Source: an uncultured Clostridia bacterium (GTDB lineage: Bacteria; Bacillota; Clostridia; TANB77; CAG-508). Taken from it: a DNA stretch of 64,000 nucleotides. Positions within the stretch are counted from its first letter, which is position 1. Every line of letters begins with the position of its first letter. Position numbers and translations under genes: made by a program. Below the pieces are notes generated by a model. The model had not been told where the DNA came from. It saw only the letters and a program-made list of their open reading frames with translations, and made no database searches. The stretch is taken from NCBI GenBank assembly GCA_934154805.1, contig CAKPGM010000004.1, forward strand, positions 29,111 through 93,110, written 5' to 3'. Of this stretch, positions 9,701 through 19,895 are shown piece by piece.

Positions 9701-10940
9701 ATTTGTATTTTTGTGTTAATTTCTTTACTATTTCTTTTGCTTTTTCTTTATTGTTTTCAAATTCTTTATCTGATAATTTCTTAATATTCTTGCAAAGTAC
9801 TAAGTCTATAGCTTCAGCTAATTTTATCATGTCTTCTTCTTTTAATCCTTTAGTTGTACAAGCTGCCGTACCAACACGGATACCACTTGTTATAAATGGT
9901 CCTTGTGGATCATTTGGAACTGCATTTTTATTTACTGTTATATTAACTTCGTGTAATAGATTTTCCGCTTCTTTTCCAGTCATCTCTTTATTTATTAAGT
10001 CTATTAACATTAAATGATTATCTGTTCCACCAGACACCAAGTTATATCCTTTTTTTATTAGCTCTTCCGCTAATACTTTACAGTTTTTTACTACTTGTCC
10101 AATATAATCTTTAAAATCTTCCTGCATTGCTTCCTTGAAGCATACTGCTTTTCCCGCAATTATATGTTCTAATGGACCACCTTGTATTCCCGGGAATATT
10201 GTTTTGTTTATTTCTTTTGCATATTTTTCTTTACACAAAATCAATCCGCCTCTTGGTCCTCTTAGAGTTTTATGTGTTGTTGATGTTACAAAGTCAGCAT
10301 ATGGAACAGGTGATTCGTGATAACCAGTACAAACGAGTCCTGCTATATGTGCCATATCTACCATTAGATATGCACCTACTTCATCTGCAATTTCTCTGAA
10401 TTTCTTAAAATCTATCTTTCTTGGATAAGCACTTGCTCCCGCAATTATCATTTTAGGTTTACTTTCATTGGCTAATTTCCTTACTTGTTCATAATCTATA
10501 AATCCATTTTCATCAATTCCATAAGAAACTATGTTATACAGTTTTCCAGAAAAGCTTGCAGGGCTTCCGTGTGTAAGGTGTCCTCCGTTTGCTAAGCTCA
10601 TTCCCATTACTGTATCTCCTGGCTTTAGCATCGCCATATATACTGCCATATTAGCTTGGCTTCCACTATGAGGTTGAACATTTGCATATTCTGCGCCAAA
10701 CAATTGCTTAGCTCTTTCTATTGCTGTGCTTTCTATTTTGTCTACAAACTCGCATCCGCCATAATACCTTTTTCCTGGATATCCCTCTGCATATTTATTT
10801 GTTAATATTGACCCCATTGTTTCTAAAACAGCTTCACTAACAAAATTCTCTGACGCTATTAATTCCACATTGGTCTCTTGTCTATGTTTTTCTTCTTGTA
10901 TATAGTTATATATTTCTATATCTTCTTGCTCTAATTTCAT
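9699..10940 (-). CDS. glyA: Serine hydroxymethyltransferase
   Basis: The 413-residue product is the PLP enzyme that interconverts serine and glycine with tetrahydrofolate, supplying one-carbon units for thymidylate and purine synthesis. The PLP-lysine motif TTTHKTLRGPRGG is present (Lys about 230), as are the N-terminal ELIASENF and the YPGKRYYGG substrate-site motif; the length is that of the bacterial family. An SD (AAGGAGAG) sits 8 bp before the ATG. It lies 57 bp downstream of nrdG, with a stem-loop in the gap, and may be partly co-transcribed with nrdDG; this places two steps of DNA precursor supply side by side. Confidence 0.97.
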   Translation of the reverse strand: MKLEQEDIEIYNYIQEEKHRQETNVELIASENFVSEAVLETMGSILTNKYAEGYPGKRYYGGCEFVDKIESTAIERAKQLFGAEYANVQPHSGSQANMAVYMAMLKPGDTVMGMSLANGGHLTHGSPASFSGKLYNIVSYGIDENGFIDYEQVRKLANESKPKMIIAGASAYPRKIDFKKFREIADEVGAYLMVDMAHIAGLVCTGYHESPVPYADFVTSTTHKTLRGPRGGLILCKEKYAKEINKTIFPGIQGGPLEHIIAGKAVCFKEAMQEDFKDYIGQVVKNCKVLAEELIKKGYNLVSGGTDNHLMLIDLINKEMTGKEAENLLHEVNITVNKNAVPNDPQGPFITSGIRVGTAACTTKGLKEEDMIKLAEAIDLVLCKNIKKLSDKEFENNKEKAKEIVKKLTQKYK

Positions 10941-10966
10941 CGCTATTCTCTCCTTATTATAATAAT

Positions 10967-10992
10967 AGGTAGATGTTTTTGCACATCTACCT
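10967..10992. terminator. Stem-loop between nrdG and glyA
   Basis: A 10-bp inverted repeat (AGGTAGATGT / ACATCTACCT) with a 6-nt loop. In the nrdG-to-glyA direction it is followed by an interrupted T run (ATTATTAT), so it may be a weak terminator that lets part of the transcription into glyA. In the opposite direction a better T run (TTATTTTT) follows. Confidence 0.55.
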
Positions 10993-10997
10993 TATTT

Positions 10998-11492
10998 TTA
11001 AGCATTTAATAATACTACTTTATTTGCTTTCAGACTTTGTTGTACATCTATAACCCTTTGGTTCGATGATCCTCTCCATTCTAATTTTGGATTGTGTAAT
11101 TCATCTACATATTGTCCATCTACTAAAACATCTATGTATTTCAGAGCTTCTTTATCTTTCAAGTCTTTATCAAAGGTAAAACCTGACCATACCCATAAGT
11201 TTTTCTCAGGGAATTTTTCTTTAAAACATTTAGCAAGTTCTGTTGTTCCTTGTATGTTTTTGGGATGCATTGGTTCCCCACCAAGTATTGATAATCCCTT
11301 TACATAGTCTTTGTCACACAACTCTAGAACTCTGTTTATTGTTTCTTCTGTAAACTCTTTACCTCCCGCAAAATCGTGTGTTTCAGGATTAAAACAATTT
11401 TTACAGTTAAAACTACATCCTTGCATAAATATCGAAACTCTTACACCTGGTCCATCTGCAATGTCCATTTTTCTAATTTTGTTGTATCTCAT
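10998..11492 (-). CDS. nrdG: Anaerobic ribonucleotide reductase activating protein
   Basis: The 164-residue radical-SAM enzyme makes the glycyl radical on NrdD. The CxxxCxxC iron-sulfur motif is visible as CSFNCKNC (about residues 26-33), followed by the family feature of a short loop with FNPETHDF, and the SAM-binding GGEPM. The start is the ATG at 11492, 8 bp after AGAAGGA. It lies 34 bp after nrdD in the same direction, the normal operon order. Confidence 0.96.
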   Translation of the reverse strand: MRYNKIRKMDIADGPGVRVSIFMQGCSFNCKNCFNPETHDFAGGKEFTEETINRVLELCDKDYVKGLSILGGEPMHPKNIQGTTELAKCFKEKFPEKNLWVWSGFTFDKDLKDKEALKYIDVLVDGQYVDELHNPKLEWRGSSNQRVIDVQQSLKANKVVLLNA

Positions 11493-11526
11493 TTAGCAAT
11501 TCCTTCTTTCAATTATATCTTTGATT

Positions 11527-13686
11527 TTATTCATCATCTTTGTTGTCTACGTGTAATACTCTTTCTTTTATTTCTTGTGTTCTTCCCTTGTTCCAGAAAT
11601 TGCTTCCAATATATCCACAAGTTCTTCTTGCTACATTTAATGTTGCATGATCTCTGTTTCCACAGTTTGGGCAATACCATTCTAAATCATCATCTATTTG
11701 TATTTCCCCGTCAAATCCACATTTTTGACAATAATCAGATTTAGTATTTAGCTCTGCATACATAATATTGTCATATATAAATTTAATGATTTCTATTACT
11801 GCATCTAGGTTGTTTTGTAAGTTAGGAGTTTCTACATAAGATATAGCTCCTCCTGGGCTTAATCTTTGGAATTCGCTTTCTAATTTTAATTTAGAGAAAG
11901 CATCAATTTCTTCAAATACAGGAACGTGATATGAGTTTGTTATATACATCTTGTCTGTTATTCCTTCTATTTTTCCAAATCTCTTTTGTAAGCATTTTGC
12001 AAATTTGTATGTTGTTGATTCTATTGGTGTTCCATATACACTATAATCTATGTCTTCAGCAACTTTCCACTCTTTACATTTATCATTCATTTTTTGCATT
12101 ACTTCTAGCCCGAATTCTTCGCCTTTTCCATGGTCTGTATGGCTATCTCCTGTCATATATTTTACGCATTCATATAGTCCTGCATATCCTAAAGATATTG
12201 TTGAATATCCTCCATGTAATAATGGATGAATGCTTGCTCCTTTTGGAAGTCTAGCTAGTGCTCCATATCTCCATAATATAGGAGCCACATCGCTAGTAGC
12301 TTTTGCCAATCTTTCGTGTCTTAGCTTTAATGCTTTATGACATAATTCTAATCTTTCTTCAAATACTTTCCAGAAGTTCTTCATATCTTTTCCAGAAGAT
12401 AATGCTACGTCTACTAAGTTTATTGTTACAACACCTTGATTAAATCTTCCGTAATATTTAGGTTTATTGGTTACTGGATCTATATATGGTGTTAAGAAAG
12501 AACGACATCCCATACAAGGATAACATTGCCCATTTCCATTCTTATCTTTTTTAAGTTCCAACATTTTCTTTTCTGATATATAATCTGGAACCATTCTCTT
12601 AGCAGTACATTTTGCAGCTAGTTTTGTTAAATACCAATATTTGCTGTTTTCGTGTATGTTGTCCTCTTCTAGAACATATAGTAGTTTTGGGAAGGCTGGT
12701 GTTATATAAACGCCTTTTTCATTTTTCATTCCTACTATTCTTTGTTTCAAAAATTCTTCTATAATTGCTGCTAATTCTTCTTTATATTCATCTGTTTCTC
12801 CTAAATAGAAACAAACACTTAAGAATGGAGATTGTCCATTTGTTGTAGTCATTGAGTTAATTTGATATTGGAATGTTTGTACTCCATCTTCTATTTCTTT
12901 TTTCAAATCTTCTTTTGCAAATTTCTCACATTGTTCTTTAGATAATTTTCTTTCTTGATATTTCTTTAAATATTTGTTATAGCTGTCTCTTACAAATGGG
13001 GCTAAGTGTGTCATTGTAACAGTTGCTCCACCATATTGACTAGATGTTACTGCTGTTATTATTTGTGTTGCTATTGTCATAGCTGTTAAAAATCTATGAG
13101 GCTTTTCTATCATTACTCCATTTATATTTGTTCCGTTTTGCAACATATCCTCTAGGTTTATTAAGTCACAATTGTGAAGTGCATTTTGTGCAAAATAGTC
13201 AGCGTCATGGAAGTGTATTATTCCCTCATCATGTGCTTTAACAACATCCTCAGGTAATAAAAATCTTCTTGTTATATCTGTACTTGTTATTCCTGCTAAA
13301 TAATCTCTCTGTGTTGTAACTACTCTTGCATTTTTATTTGAATTTTCGTTATTCCAATAATCGCTTTCTCCTTCTATTAATTCTTTAATAGATTGGTCTG
13401 TTGTATTTGCTTTTCTTACTAAAGCTCTTGTATAACGATATGTAATATATTTTTTCGCTAATTCATATTTGCCAAAAGACATTAATTTCTCTTCAATTAT
13501 ATCTTGAATATCTTCTACTAATATTCTTGTTTTTCTTAAATCTTCTACATATTCAATTATTTCTTGTATTTCTTTTTCTGTTGCTTTATCTTTTCTCGAT
13601 ACCTCCTCATTTGCTTTCTTGATGGCTATTTTTATTTTCTCTGGATTATATTCTACTATATTTCCATCTCTCTTGATAACCTTCAT
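11527..13686 (-). CDS. nrdD: Anaerobic ribonucleoside-triphosphate reductase
   Basis: The 719-residue class III enzyme reduces NTPs to dNTPs without oxygen. Residues 1 to about 90 form an ATP-cone (VIKRDG start), the allosteric on/off domain. The C-terminus has the zinc site made by CQKCG and CPNCG and then RRTCGYIG, whose Gly (about residue 690) carries the radical made by NrdG. The dependence on a glycyl radical points to an anaerobe. An SD (GGGGAGG) precedes the ATG. No second, oxygen-tolerant reductase is seen in the window. Confidence 0.97.
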   Translation of the reverse strand: MKVIKRDGNIVEYNPEKIKIAIKKANEEVSRKDKATEKEIQEIIEYVEDLRKTRILVEDIQDIIEEKLMSFGKYELAKKYITYRYTRALVRKANTTDQSIKELIEGESDYWNNENSNKNARVVTTQRDYLAGITSTDITRRFLLPEDVVKAHDEGIIHFHDADYFAQNALHNCDLINLEDMLQNGTNINGVMIEKPHRFLTAMTIATQIITAVTSSQYGGATVTMTHLAPFVRDSYNKYLKKYQERKLSKEQCEKFAKEDLKKEIEDGVQTFQYQINSMTTTNGQSPFLSVCFYLGETDEYKEELAAIIEEFLKQRIVGMKNEKGVYITPAFPKLLYVLEEDNIHENSKYWYLTKLAAKCTAKRMVPDYISEKKMLELKKDKNGNGQCYPCMGCRSFLTPYIDPVTNKPKYYGRFNQGVVTINLVDVALSSGKDMKNFWKVFEERLELCHKALKLRHERLAKATSDVAPILWRYGALARLPKGASIHPLLHGGYSTISLGYAGLYECVKYMTGDSHTDHGKGEEFGLEVMQKMNDKCKEWKVAEDIDYSVYGTPIESTTYKFAKCLQKRFGKIEGITDKMYITNSYHVPVFEEIDAFSKLKLESEFQRLSPGGAISYVETPNLQNNLDAVIEIIKFIYDNIMYAELNTKSDYCQKCGFDGEIQIDDDLEWYCPNCGNRDHATLNVARRTCGYIGSNFWNKGRTQEIKERVLHVDNKDDE

Positions 13687-13783
13687 GTTTATTCCTCCCC
13701 ATTTTGTTTATTATTATAACTTTACTCCCGCTAGCTTTTTTATACTGCTTTAGTTATAAAGTTTCTTTTGTTATCGTGATTAG

Positions 13784-13812
13784 ATATTACAACATACCCA
13801 TTATAATGTCAA
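13784..13812 (-). promoter_or_regulatory. nrdDG promoter
   Basis: On the minus strand TTGACA (13812-13807) is followed after 17 bp by TAATAT (13789-13784), giving a leader of about 90 nt before nrdD. I looked for paired NrdR boxes around it and could not make out a convincing pair. Confidence 0.6.
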
Positions 13813-14221
13813 AGAAATATCTATTATGTAATCACCCCTTTATTTTCCGCTAATACCAAGGCTTGTATCAAATGGTATTTTTTACAAATTTTGTTGATTT
13901 TTTTAATTTTTTGTCAGTCTATTTTTCAAAAGCCTTGCTACAAGCCAATTATCGTTTTATATTTTTATGTTGATTAGTAAAAATGTTACAATTTTATTAC
14001 ATTTGTATAAAAAATCATTTTTTAAAAAGTTTTAATTTTTTCATCTAGTTTATTTATGTGCATTTTCTATGTTTTTGGCTAATTTAAAGACTTTTGCAAA
14101 GTTTTTTCAAATTGTTACTTGTTGATTTTTTATCATTTTCTTTATATTTTCAAAAAATCATTTTTCGGTTTTTCTTGTTTTTTTATTTTTTATAATATTT
14201 AGGAATAACAAGTCTAAAGCA
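13813..14221. other. AT-rich intergenic region, no gene seen
   Basis: About 400 bp of T-rich DNA between nrdD (with its promoter) and the terminator of the large surface-protein operon. I see no reading frame with an SD and no tRNA-like or strong stem-loop structure; the stretch holds only short, weak repeats around GCTTGTA and GCCTTG. Confidence 0.6.
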
Positions 14222-14223
14222 TA

Positions 14224-14253
14224 AAAAATAGAGGTTAAATCACCTCTATTTTT
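14224..14253 (-). terminator. Bidirectional terminator of the surface-protein operon
   Basis: A 12-bp stem (AAAAATAGAGGT / ACCTCTATTTTT) with a 6-nt loop is flanked by A and T runs on the two sides, so it can stop transcription from either strand. It stands 20 bp after the stop of the gene ending at 14273. Confidence 0.85.
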
Positions 14254-14272
14254 ATCTATAGTAATAATTTTA

Positions 14273-17200
14273 TTACTTCTTTCTTGTTACTCTTATTGTT
14301 ATAGCTATACCAGCTATTAATATGATTGCTATTGCTCCACCTAGTATGTAGTAAATATATTTTTGTCCAAATGGCGGCATTATTCTTACTTGTTGCGAAT
14401 CATCAGAGTCTACCTCTTTTGGTTCTTCTGTTGGGTTCTGATTTCCGACTACTGAGTCTGAGAATCTTCTTCCAACTGTATTGTTTACTTTTACAATTTC
14501 CATTAGGTTATTGTATGTCTTGTCGTCTCCACCATCATCTGCTGTTAATGTTTGTGTTAATACTAACGTCTTTGCTACTACTGATGCACAGGTTATATCA
14601 TTATCTGTCTTAAATAAGTCTGTTATCTTACCTTTTATATCTGTTGCTCGATTTCCTCTTGATGAGTACTCTTTATCAACAAGCATTGGCACTAACTCGT
14701 TATTAAATTCTGTTGTTACTATTGTTGTATATTGGTTTGCACCTTTGTTTCCATTATCTTGATTTCCTGCATATGCATAATCACTTAATAACTTATAAGT
14801 ATCTTTATGTAGTTCCTCTGCTGTTGTTACTGTCCATCCTTCGTTATCTGATGCTATATATCTTAAATTGTTTCTTGTTGTCTTTTGATCATCAACAGTT
14901 TGATATCCTACATAATCTACTATTTGCATTGGTCTTGTTTTTACTATATTTTGTGCTTTATTAGTTTCTTTACCAGTGTAATAGAAGTTGTTATCACTGT
15001 AGTCTACTTCACCAACGTTTGCTATTGTTATCAAATAAGTTAGCTTCAATTGTGCTCCATGCATTTGTTCTTCGTCCATTGTCAATTCAATTAATCCTTT
15101 AGATGTCCTTACTGAAGGTATTTGCATAAATTTATTTGTATAGTTTTTATTCTCTTCATAAGTATTGTCTGCATCTGGATTATGGGCTTTGTGGTTTATC
15201 CATAGAACATTTGTAGCTCTTCCTTTTGCATCAAATAGTATTGATTGATTACTTAATTTTACTTCTACATGTCTTACTTGTTTTGTTGCTTTTAATTGTG
15301 CTTTTGGTCTTTCTTGTAATCCAAAGCTTAAGTTTGAAACATGGTAGTATCCTGATTTATCATTGTTACTTGTTCCTATATTTCCAGAACCTGTTGATGA
15401 TGTTTCACTTTCTGTTCTGTTATACTCTGGTTCTGTATTAATTAATGCTGTCTTTGCTACTATAAATGTATTTGGTGTTGTATCACTTAGCTCTTGAGCT
15501 AATTCATTCTTCATTTCCGCATTACCGTTTTTATATGTATTTACATATTGTCTTGTTCCGGCTACGAGTGTTCCACCGTTATAGTTCTTAGCATCATTTG
15601 GATATACAAGTGTATTTGTTCCTTCTAGATACTTACTCTTATAGTAATCTCCTCTTCTTAAGAAATCATGTGCATAATTTGCTGGTGTATGTGTTGCCAT
15701 TGTATCTCTTGCATATGAATAGATTACTCTATTATTAGCATTATTATTTAAGTCTTCCAATGATAAGAATGCTGTATTGTTATCTGGATTATTTACATCA
15801 AATGTTGCTCCATTATCATATACTGAATGGTATATTGTCGATTTATAATCTTGTCCATTATATACTTTGTAATTTTCTGTATCTCCTGTTGTTTTATCAT
15901 CAGTTCCATATATGAATCTTACATAGTATTTACCTGGTATGTATCCTTTAAACATATACTGTCCATCTGAACTTACATTGAAGCTATCTATTAGTTGCTT
16001 TCCGTTTACATTTACATTTATAACAGAATCTTGTGTGCTTCTATCTCCAGATTTCATTTCTTTCCATACATATTCACAGTCATTTCCAAGTTGGTCTCTA
16101 AGATCTTCTCTAATGCTGTTTTTATCAAGAACCTCTACTAATTGAACTATTACATTGTTTACTCCAATTTCCGAGTCTTCTTTTTTACCATTTCCTGTCT
16201 TAGAGCTTGCCTCTTCCTCTGTTCTCTCATCTTTCCATACTGTTCCGTCCATATTTCTTACTGTTGTTTCATTTAATAGTATTATCTTAATGCTTGGCGA
16301 ATTATCTGTATCGTTTTCAAAATTCTTTTCTACAATTGTTCCGTTTGATTGAAGTCCTTTTCCTACTTCATCCTCATATAAAACGTTTCCTGGTTTAGAA
16401 TTTCTATCTACTATACCCGCTATGTTATCTGGTCCATATTCTCCATTTGGAGAAACTGATCCTTTTCCATAGTCTTCTTCACTACTGTATTTTGTATGTG
16501 TTCCATAGTATGTTTTATAGCCATTGATTTCTACAACATTGTCTTTTCCTCTTGCATATTCTTCTTTTGTTATTATATTTTGGTCTAGTATAATATACTC
16601 GTATCCATTATTACTATTTTGATTTAATCTTGTTTTATTTACTCTAAATGTTAAGTATATATACGCGTCTTTATTATCATCAGAATCTAATAATAAGTTT
16701 TCAAATCCTGTTACATAAAGCTTTTTGAATCCACTTGGAGCATTTTTGCTGTTTTCTGCAGTATTTGAGTAAATACTTCCATTTCCATTAGCATTTCTTT
16801 GTGTTACATGTGATTCTGCTATATAGTGATCATCTGATCTTATTGTTATATCGTGTAATTTATTTTCTTTCTTGTCTCCTACAAATGATCTTTCTAGTAC
16901 TGGTGTAAAGTCTGAATCATAGTAATCTACTAACTCTGTTACTCTTACTCCTAAAGATTCTGATAAGTTACGTATTCTTACTCTATATGTTACAAATACT
17001 TCCAACTCTGTTTTTGGATCTTTTAATGTTCCTCCTAAATCTTTTATTACTGTGTCTTCTGCTTGATATATCCAGTCTTCTCTATATAATTCTCTTGTAT
17101 ATCCTGCATTATAGTATCCACTATCATTTCTTGCTTCTACTGTCCAACAAGATTCTCCTTCTTGTGCTGCTTCTCTCTTATTATATTTGTATGTTTCTGA

Positions 17201-19882
17201 TTTTCCATTTATTTCTTGTACAACTTTGTATACGTCCTTACTTAAGGCTATATCTGCTTGTTGTCTTATAGAATATCCTTGGTTTATCTTTTTGATATTA
17301 TATACTCCACTATATACTGGTGTATATGTGCTTATTGCTACATTTTGACTATCTGGCGCTAAACTTGTTTGATTTGCTGCATTTAACATTTCATCAACTA
17401 CAAATCTACTATATTTTGGATAGTATTCTATATTTCTCTTGTCTTCTGTTCTTTGTACTGGATTTGTATCTCCATCTTTTATTTCTAACTTATCACCACT
17501 CTTGTCATCCATTGTAAATGTTGACATTAAACAATCTTTTACATATTGTGGTGCTGTTTCTGTTGGATTTCCGAATTCGTCTATATAGCCATTATCTTTT
17601 AGATAATCTCTTGTATATACTTCTCCAGATCCTCCATTTTTTGTTTCGTAGTTATTTGGTGTTGATGCTATCTCTTCAAATCTAGCATTAAATGATGCTC
17701 TTCCTTCTATATCTACATTATAATTATAATATGTACTTCTAATGCTCTTCTTGTCAGATAAGAAGTCTAATCCTCTTGATTCTGATGTTGATGTTGATTC
17801 TCCATTTTGTTTACTTACTTTATGTTTTGTTGGTTCATAATATTGTCCATTATAAACAAATTCCACATAGTATTGATATTGAGCATTTAATTCTTTGAAT
17901 GAATATGCTCCTTTTTCATCTGTTTTTGTTTCTCCTACTACACTTTCTTTTCCTGTATGATCCAATTGATGTAATTTTACTGTAACTCCTGACATTGGTT
18001 TATCTGGGTTTGTTATTTCTTCTCCATTCTTATCTCTTGTTAATGGATTTCCAAAATCATCTACATCATATTTTCCATTCAATTCAGATCCTTTGTTATT
18101 CTTTCCATCAACCCATACAGTTCCTCCCATTTCCATGGTTAGGTCGATGTCAACTGAATTCGAGGCTGTTCCTAATTCTATATTGTTTGCAAGTAGTTTT
18201 ATTAATGGTTGTCCTTCATATTCTGCAACCTTCGCCCTTGTTTTTAAATCATTTTCATACATAGCCACAATTGGCTGTACTGCAAATGCATGCTCATAAA
18301 AATCTAGAGGAAAACTTGAATAATAGCTATTTTCAACATCCACATAATATGTGTACGAATGTGAATTACCTTTAGAATCAGTCCAAGATCCTGTTCTTGG
18401 TTCTTTATGGAATTGTTTATAATATATTGTATAATGATACTGTATACTTCCCCACATTGATCCTGGATAATCCAATGGAAATGCTTGATTGTCATAATAT
18501 AAATATCCTTGATATTGATACACAACTCCTTTAGCTTTCAATTCCATATATACAGCCTCACTGTTTTTAACATATTCAAAGTCAGCACTTATGTTTAACT
18601 TTTTAGGATAATTTGCTTTTGAAGCATTTACAATTATATAAAATGTCTCGTTGTTTTCTGGATATCCTCCTTTGCCAGTTGTTGGATAAAAGCTTCCTCC
18701 TGGATATGTTGAAGTATTAGTACTTATATCACTTCCTTTAATTAATTTAAAGTCTCCCTTGGTATAATTTAATGTCGCTCCTGTATCTGTTTTTAATATT
18801 ATATCTGTCATATATGAAAAGTGTGGAGTTTCTGGTAGAGGATAATTTGGGTCTTCATATGTTTTTGCAGATGGATAGCTAATAGATATCGGTCCAATTA
18901 TATATTCATCTTCATTTCTTGCTCCATCTCTTCTATTTACAAACACTTGTGTATTGCTTGTATCTATAGATGTTTGGTAATTACTTGCTTGTCCATCTTT
19001 TACAAATTTTGCATACGCTAAAGCCTCTCCATAAAGTTTTTTACCGTTTGCCATAGCCTCTTCACTTATTGCCAAATTATCTGGTCCTTGAAGTCTTCCT
19101 TTTCTATCATTTTGCATCCAATATGCAACTTGCATATCTATCTCATCATATCCCCAAGACCTCTCTGTATTGTTTTTATTAAAGTGATTTGCAGATAATA
19201 TATAAGAATTTTCCGAATTAGTAGTTGTATAAGGTCCTTTTACAGTATAACCACGCTCTCCATCTTCGCCTTCCATTACACCTACCTTTGGTCCATCTTC
19301 AATTAATTCCTCTGGGTCTATATCCGGAGAATATGGAACAGGTTTTTCTATATCACTTAATGCTGCAAATCTTCTATTTATTATATTATAAGCAACACCC
19401 AGTGCATCTTCTCTAATCCTTCTCCACAAAACCCCATTGGTTTCTAGTCCTTCTCTAGTATATCCAACTATAGGTCGGTTTGGATCTAATAGTCCTCTAG
19501 TAATATAATCAACTTCGCTATTATACACAGCATATCCTTTATTATATCCATTTGCTACTTTATCTGCTCTATAATCTGCTATGTTTCTCATTTCCGTTTT
19601 CAAGCTTGTTATGCTTTTTACACCATAGTCAGTAGGTTCTGGAAAATAAATTTTAGGGTCAAATTTTCCTGTTCTTAATATCAATCCTCTATCAGCACAA
19701 AAGTAAAAGTTTCCATTCACTTCTAATGGCATAATTCCTAATGGAGTTTTTCTTATCATCCATGCTTCAACTTCCCAATTTGCTTTTACTGTTTTTGCCA
19801 AACTTAGTGAACTCGCTAATATAATAACTAGTGCTATAAGTGTTTTTATAAATTTACTTATTTTACTTTGTTTTATAGTCAT
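14273..19882 (-). CDS. Giant secreted surface protein with SdrD B-like domain and C-terminal anchor
   Basis: The 1869-residue protein begins with a Sec signal peptide (KFIKTLIALVIILASSLSLAKTVKA) and ends with RIMPPFGQ, one hydrophobic helix and a basic RVTRKK tail, the layout of a cell-wall sorting signal. PPFGQ stands where LPxTG would be, so either a sortase of other specificity acts or the protein stays membrane-anchored. At about residues 600-720 is an SdrD B-like (Cna-B type) fold starting GGTVWVDGKNNKG and containing GVTVKLHQ and GAYSFKEL; a second, degenerate unit starts MDGTVWKDERTEEE near residue 1240 with YMFKGYIPGKYYV. The rest is beta-rich with DUF11-like stretches and Tyr/Asn/Asp-rich sequence. 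It follows the gene at 19896 by 13 bp with an AGGGAGG SD. A role in adhesion or surface scaffolding is inferred from architecture. Confidence 0.85.
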   Translation of the reverse strand: MTIKQSKISKFIKTLIALVIILASSLSLAKTVKANWEVEAWMIRKTPLGIMPLEVNGNFYFCADRGLILRTGKFDPKIYFPEPTDYGVKSITSLKTEMRNIADYRADKVANGYNKGYAVYNSEVDYITRGLLDPNRPIVGYTREGLETNGVLWRRIREDALGVAYNIINRRFAALSDIEKPVPYSPDIDPEELIEDGPKVGVMEGEDGERGYTVKGPYTTTNSENSYILSANHFNKNNTERSWGYDEIDMQVAYWMQNDRKGRLQGPDNLAISEEAMANGKKLYGEALAYAKFVKDGQASNYQTSIDTSNTQVFVNRRDGARNEDEYIIGPISISYPSAKTYEDPNYPLPETPHFSYMTDIILKTDTGATLNYTKGDFKLIKGSDISTNTSTYPGGSFYPTTGKGGYPENNETFYIIVNASKANYPKKLNISADFEYVKNSEAVYMELKAKGVVYQYQGYLYYDNQAFPLDYPGSMWGSIQYHYTIYYKQFHKEPRTGSWTDSKGNSHSYTYYVDVENSYYSSFPLDFYEHAFAVQPIVAMYENDLKTRAKVAEYEGQPLIKLLANNIELGTASNSVDIDLTMEMGGTVWVDGKNNKGSELNGKYDVDDFGNPLTRDKNGEEITNPDKPMSGVTVKLHQLDHTGKESVVGETKTDEKGAYSFKELNAQYQYYVEFVYNGQYYEPTKHKVSKQNGESTSTSESRGLDFLSDKKSIRSTYYNYNVDIEGRASFNARFEEIASTPNNYETKNGGSGEVYTRDYLKDNGYIDEFGNPTETAPQYVKDCLMSTFTMDDKSGDKLEIKDGDTNPVQRTEDKRNIEYYPKYSRFVVDEMLNAANQTSLAPDSQNVAISTYTPVYSGVYNIKKINQGYSIRQQADIALSKDVYKVVQEINGKSETYKYNKREAAQEGESCWTVEARNDSGYYNAGYTRELYREDWIYQAEDTVIKDLGGTLKDPKTELEVFVTYRVRIRNLSESLGVRVTELVDYYDSDFTPVLERSFVGDKKENKLHDITIRSDDHYIAESHVTQRNANGNGSIYSNTAENSKNAPSGFKKLYVTGFENLLLDSDDNKDAYIYLTFRVNKTRLNQNSNNGYEYIILDQNIITKEEYARGKDNVVEINGYKTYYGTHTKYSSEEDYGKGSVSPNGEYGPDNIAGIVDRNSKPGNVLYEDEVGKGLQSNGTIVEKNFENDTDNSPSIKIILLNETTVRNMDGTVWKDERTEEEASSKTGNGKKEDSEIGVNNVIVQLVEVLDKNSIREDLRDQLGNDCEYVWKEMKSGDRSTQDSVINVNVNGKQLIDSFNVSSDGQYMFKGYIPGKYYVRFIYGTDDKTTGDTENYKVYNGQDYKSTIYHSVYDNGATFDVNNPDNNTAFLSLEDLNNNANNRVIYSYARDTMATHTPANYAHDFLRRGDYYKSKYLEGTNTLVYPNDAKNYNGGTLVAGTRQYVNTYKNGNAEMKNELAQELSDTTPNTFIVAKTALINTEPEYNRTESETSSTGSGNIGTSNNDKSGYYHVSNLSFGLQERPKAQLKATKQVRHVEVKLSNQSILFDAKGRATNVLWINHKAHNPDADNTYEENKNYTNKFMQIPSVRTSKGLIELTMDEEQMHGAQLKLTYLITIANVGEVDYSDNNFYYTGKETNKAQNIVKTRPMQIVDYVGYQTVDDQKTTRNNLRYIASDNEGWTVTTAEELHKDTYKLLSDYAYAGNQDNGNKGANQYTTIVTTEFNNELVPMLVDKEYSSRGNRATDIKGKITDLFKTDNDITCASVVAKTLVLTQTLTADDGGDDKTYNNLMEIVKVNNTVGRRFSDSVVGNQNPTEEPKEVDSDDSQQVRIMPPFGQKYIYYILGGAIAIILIAGIAITIRVTRKK

Positions 19883-19895
19883 TTTTACCTCCCTC

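Noticed and set aside
13687..13860. Possible NrdR boxes upstream of nrdD
   Set aside because: No two 16-bp sites at the right distance could be made out near the promoter.
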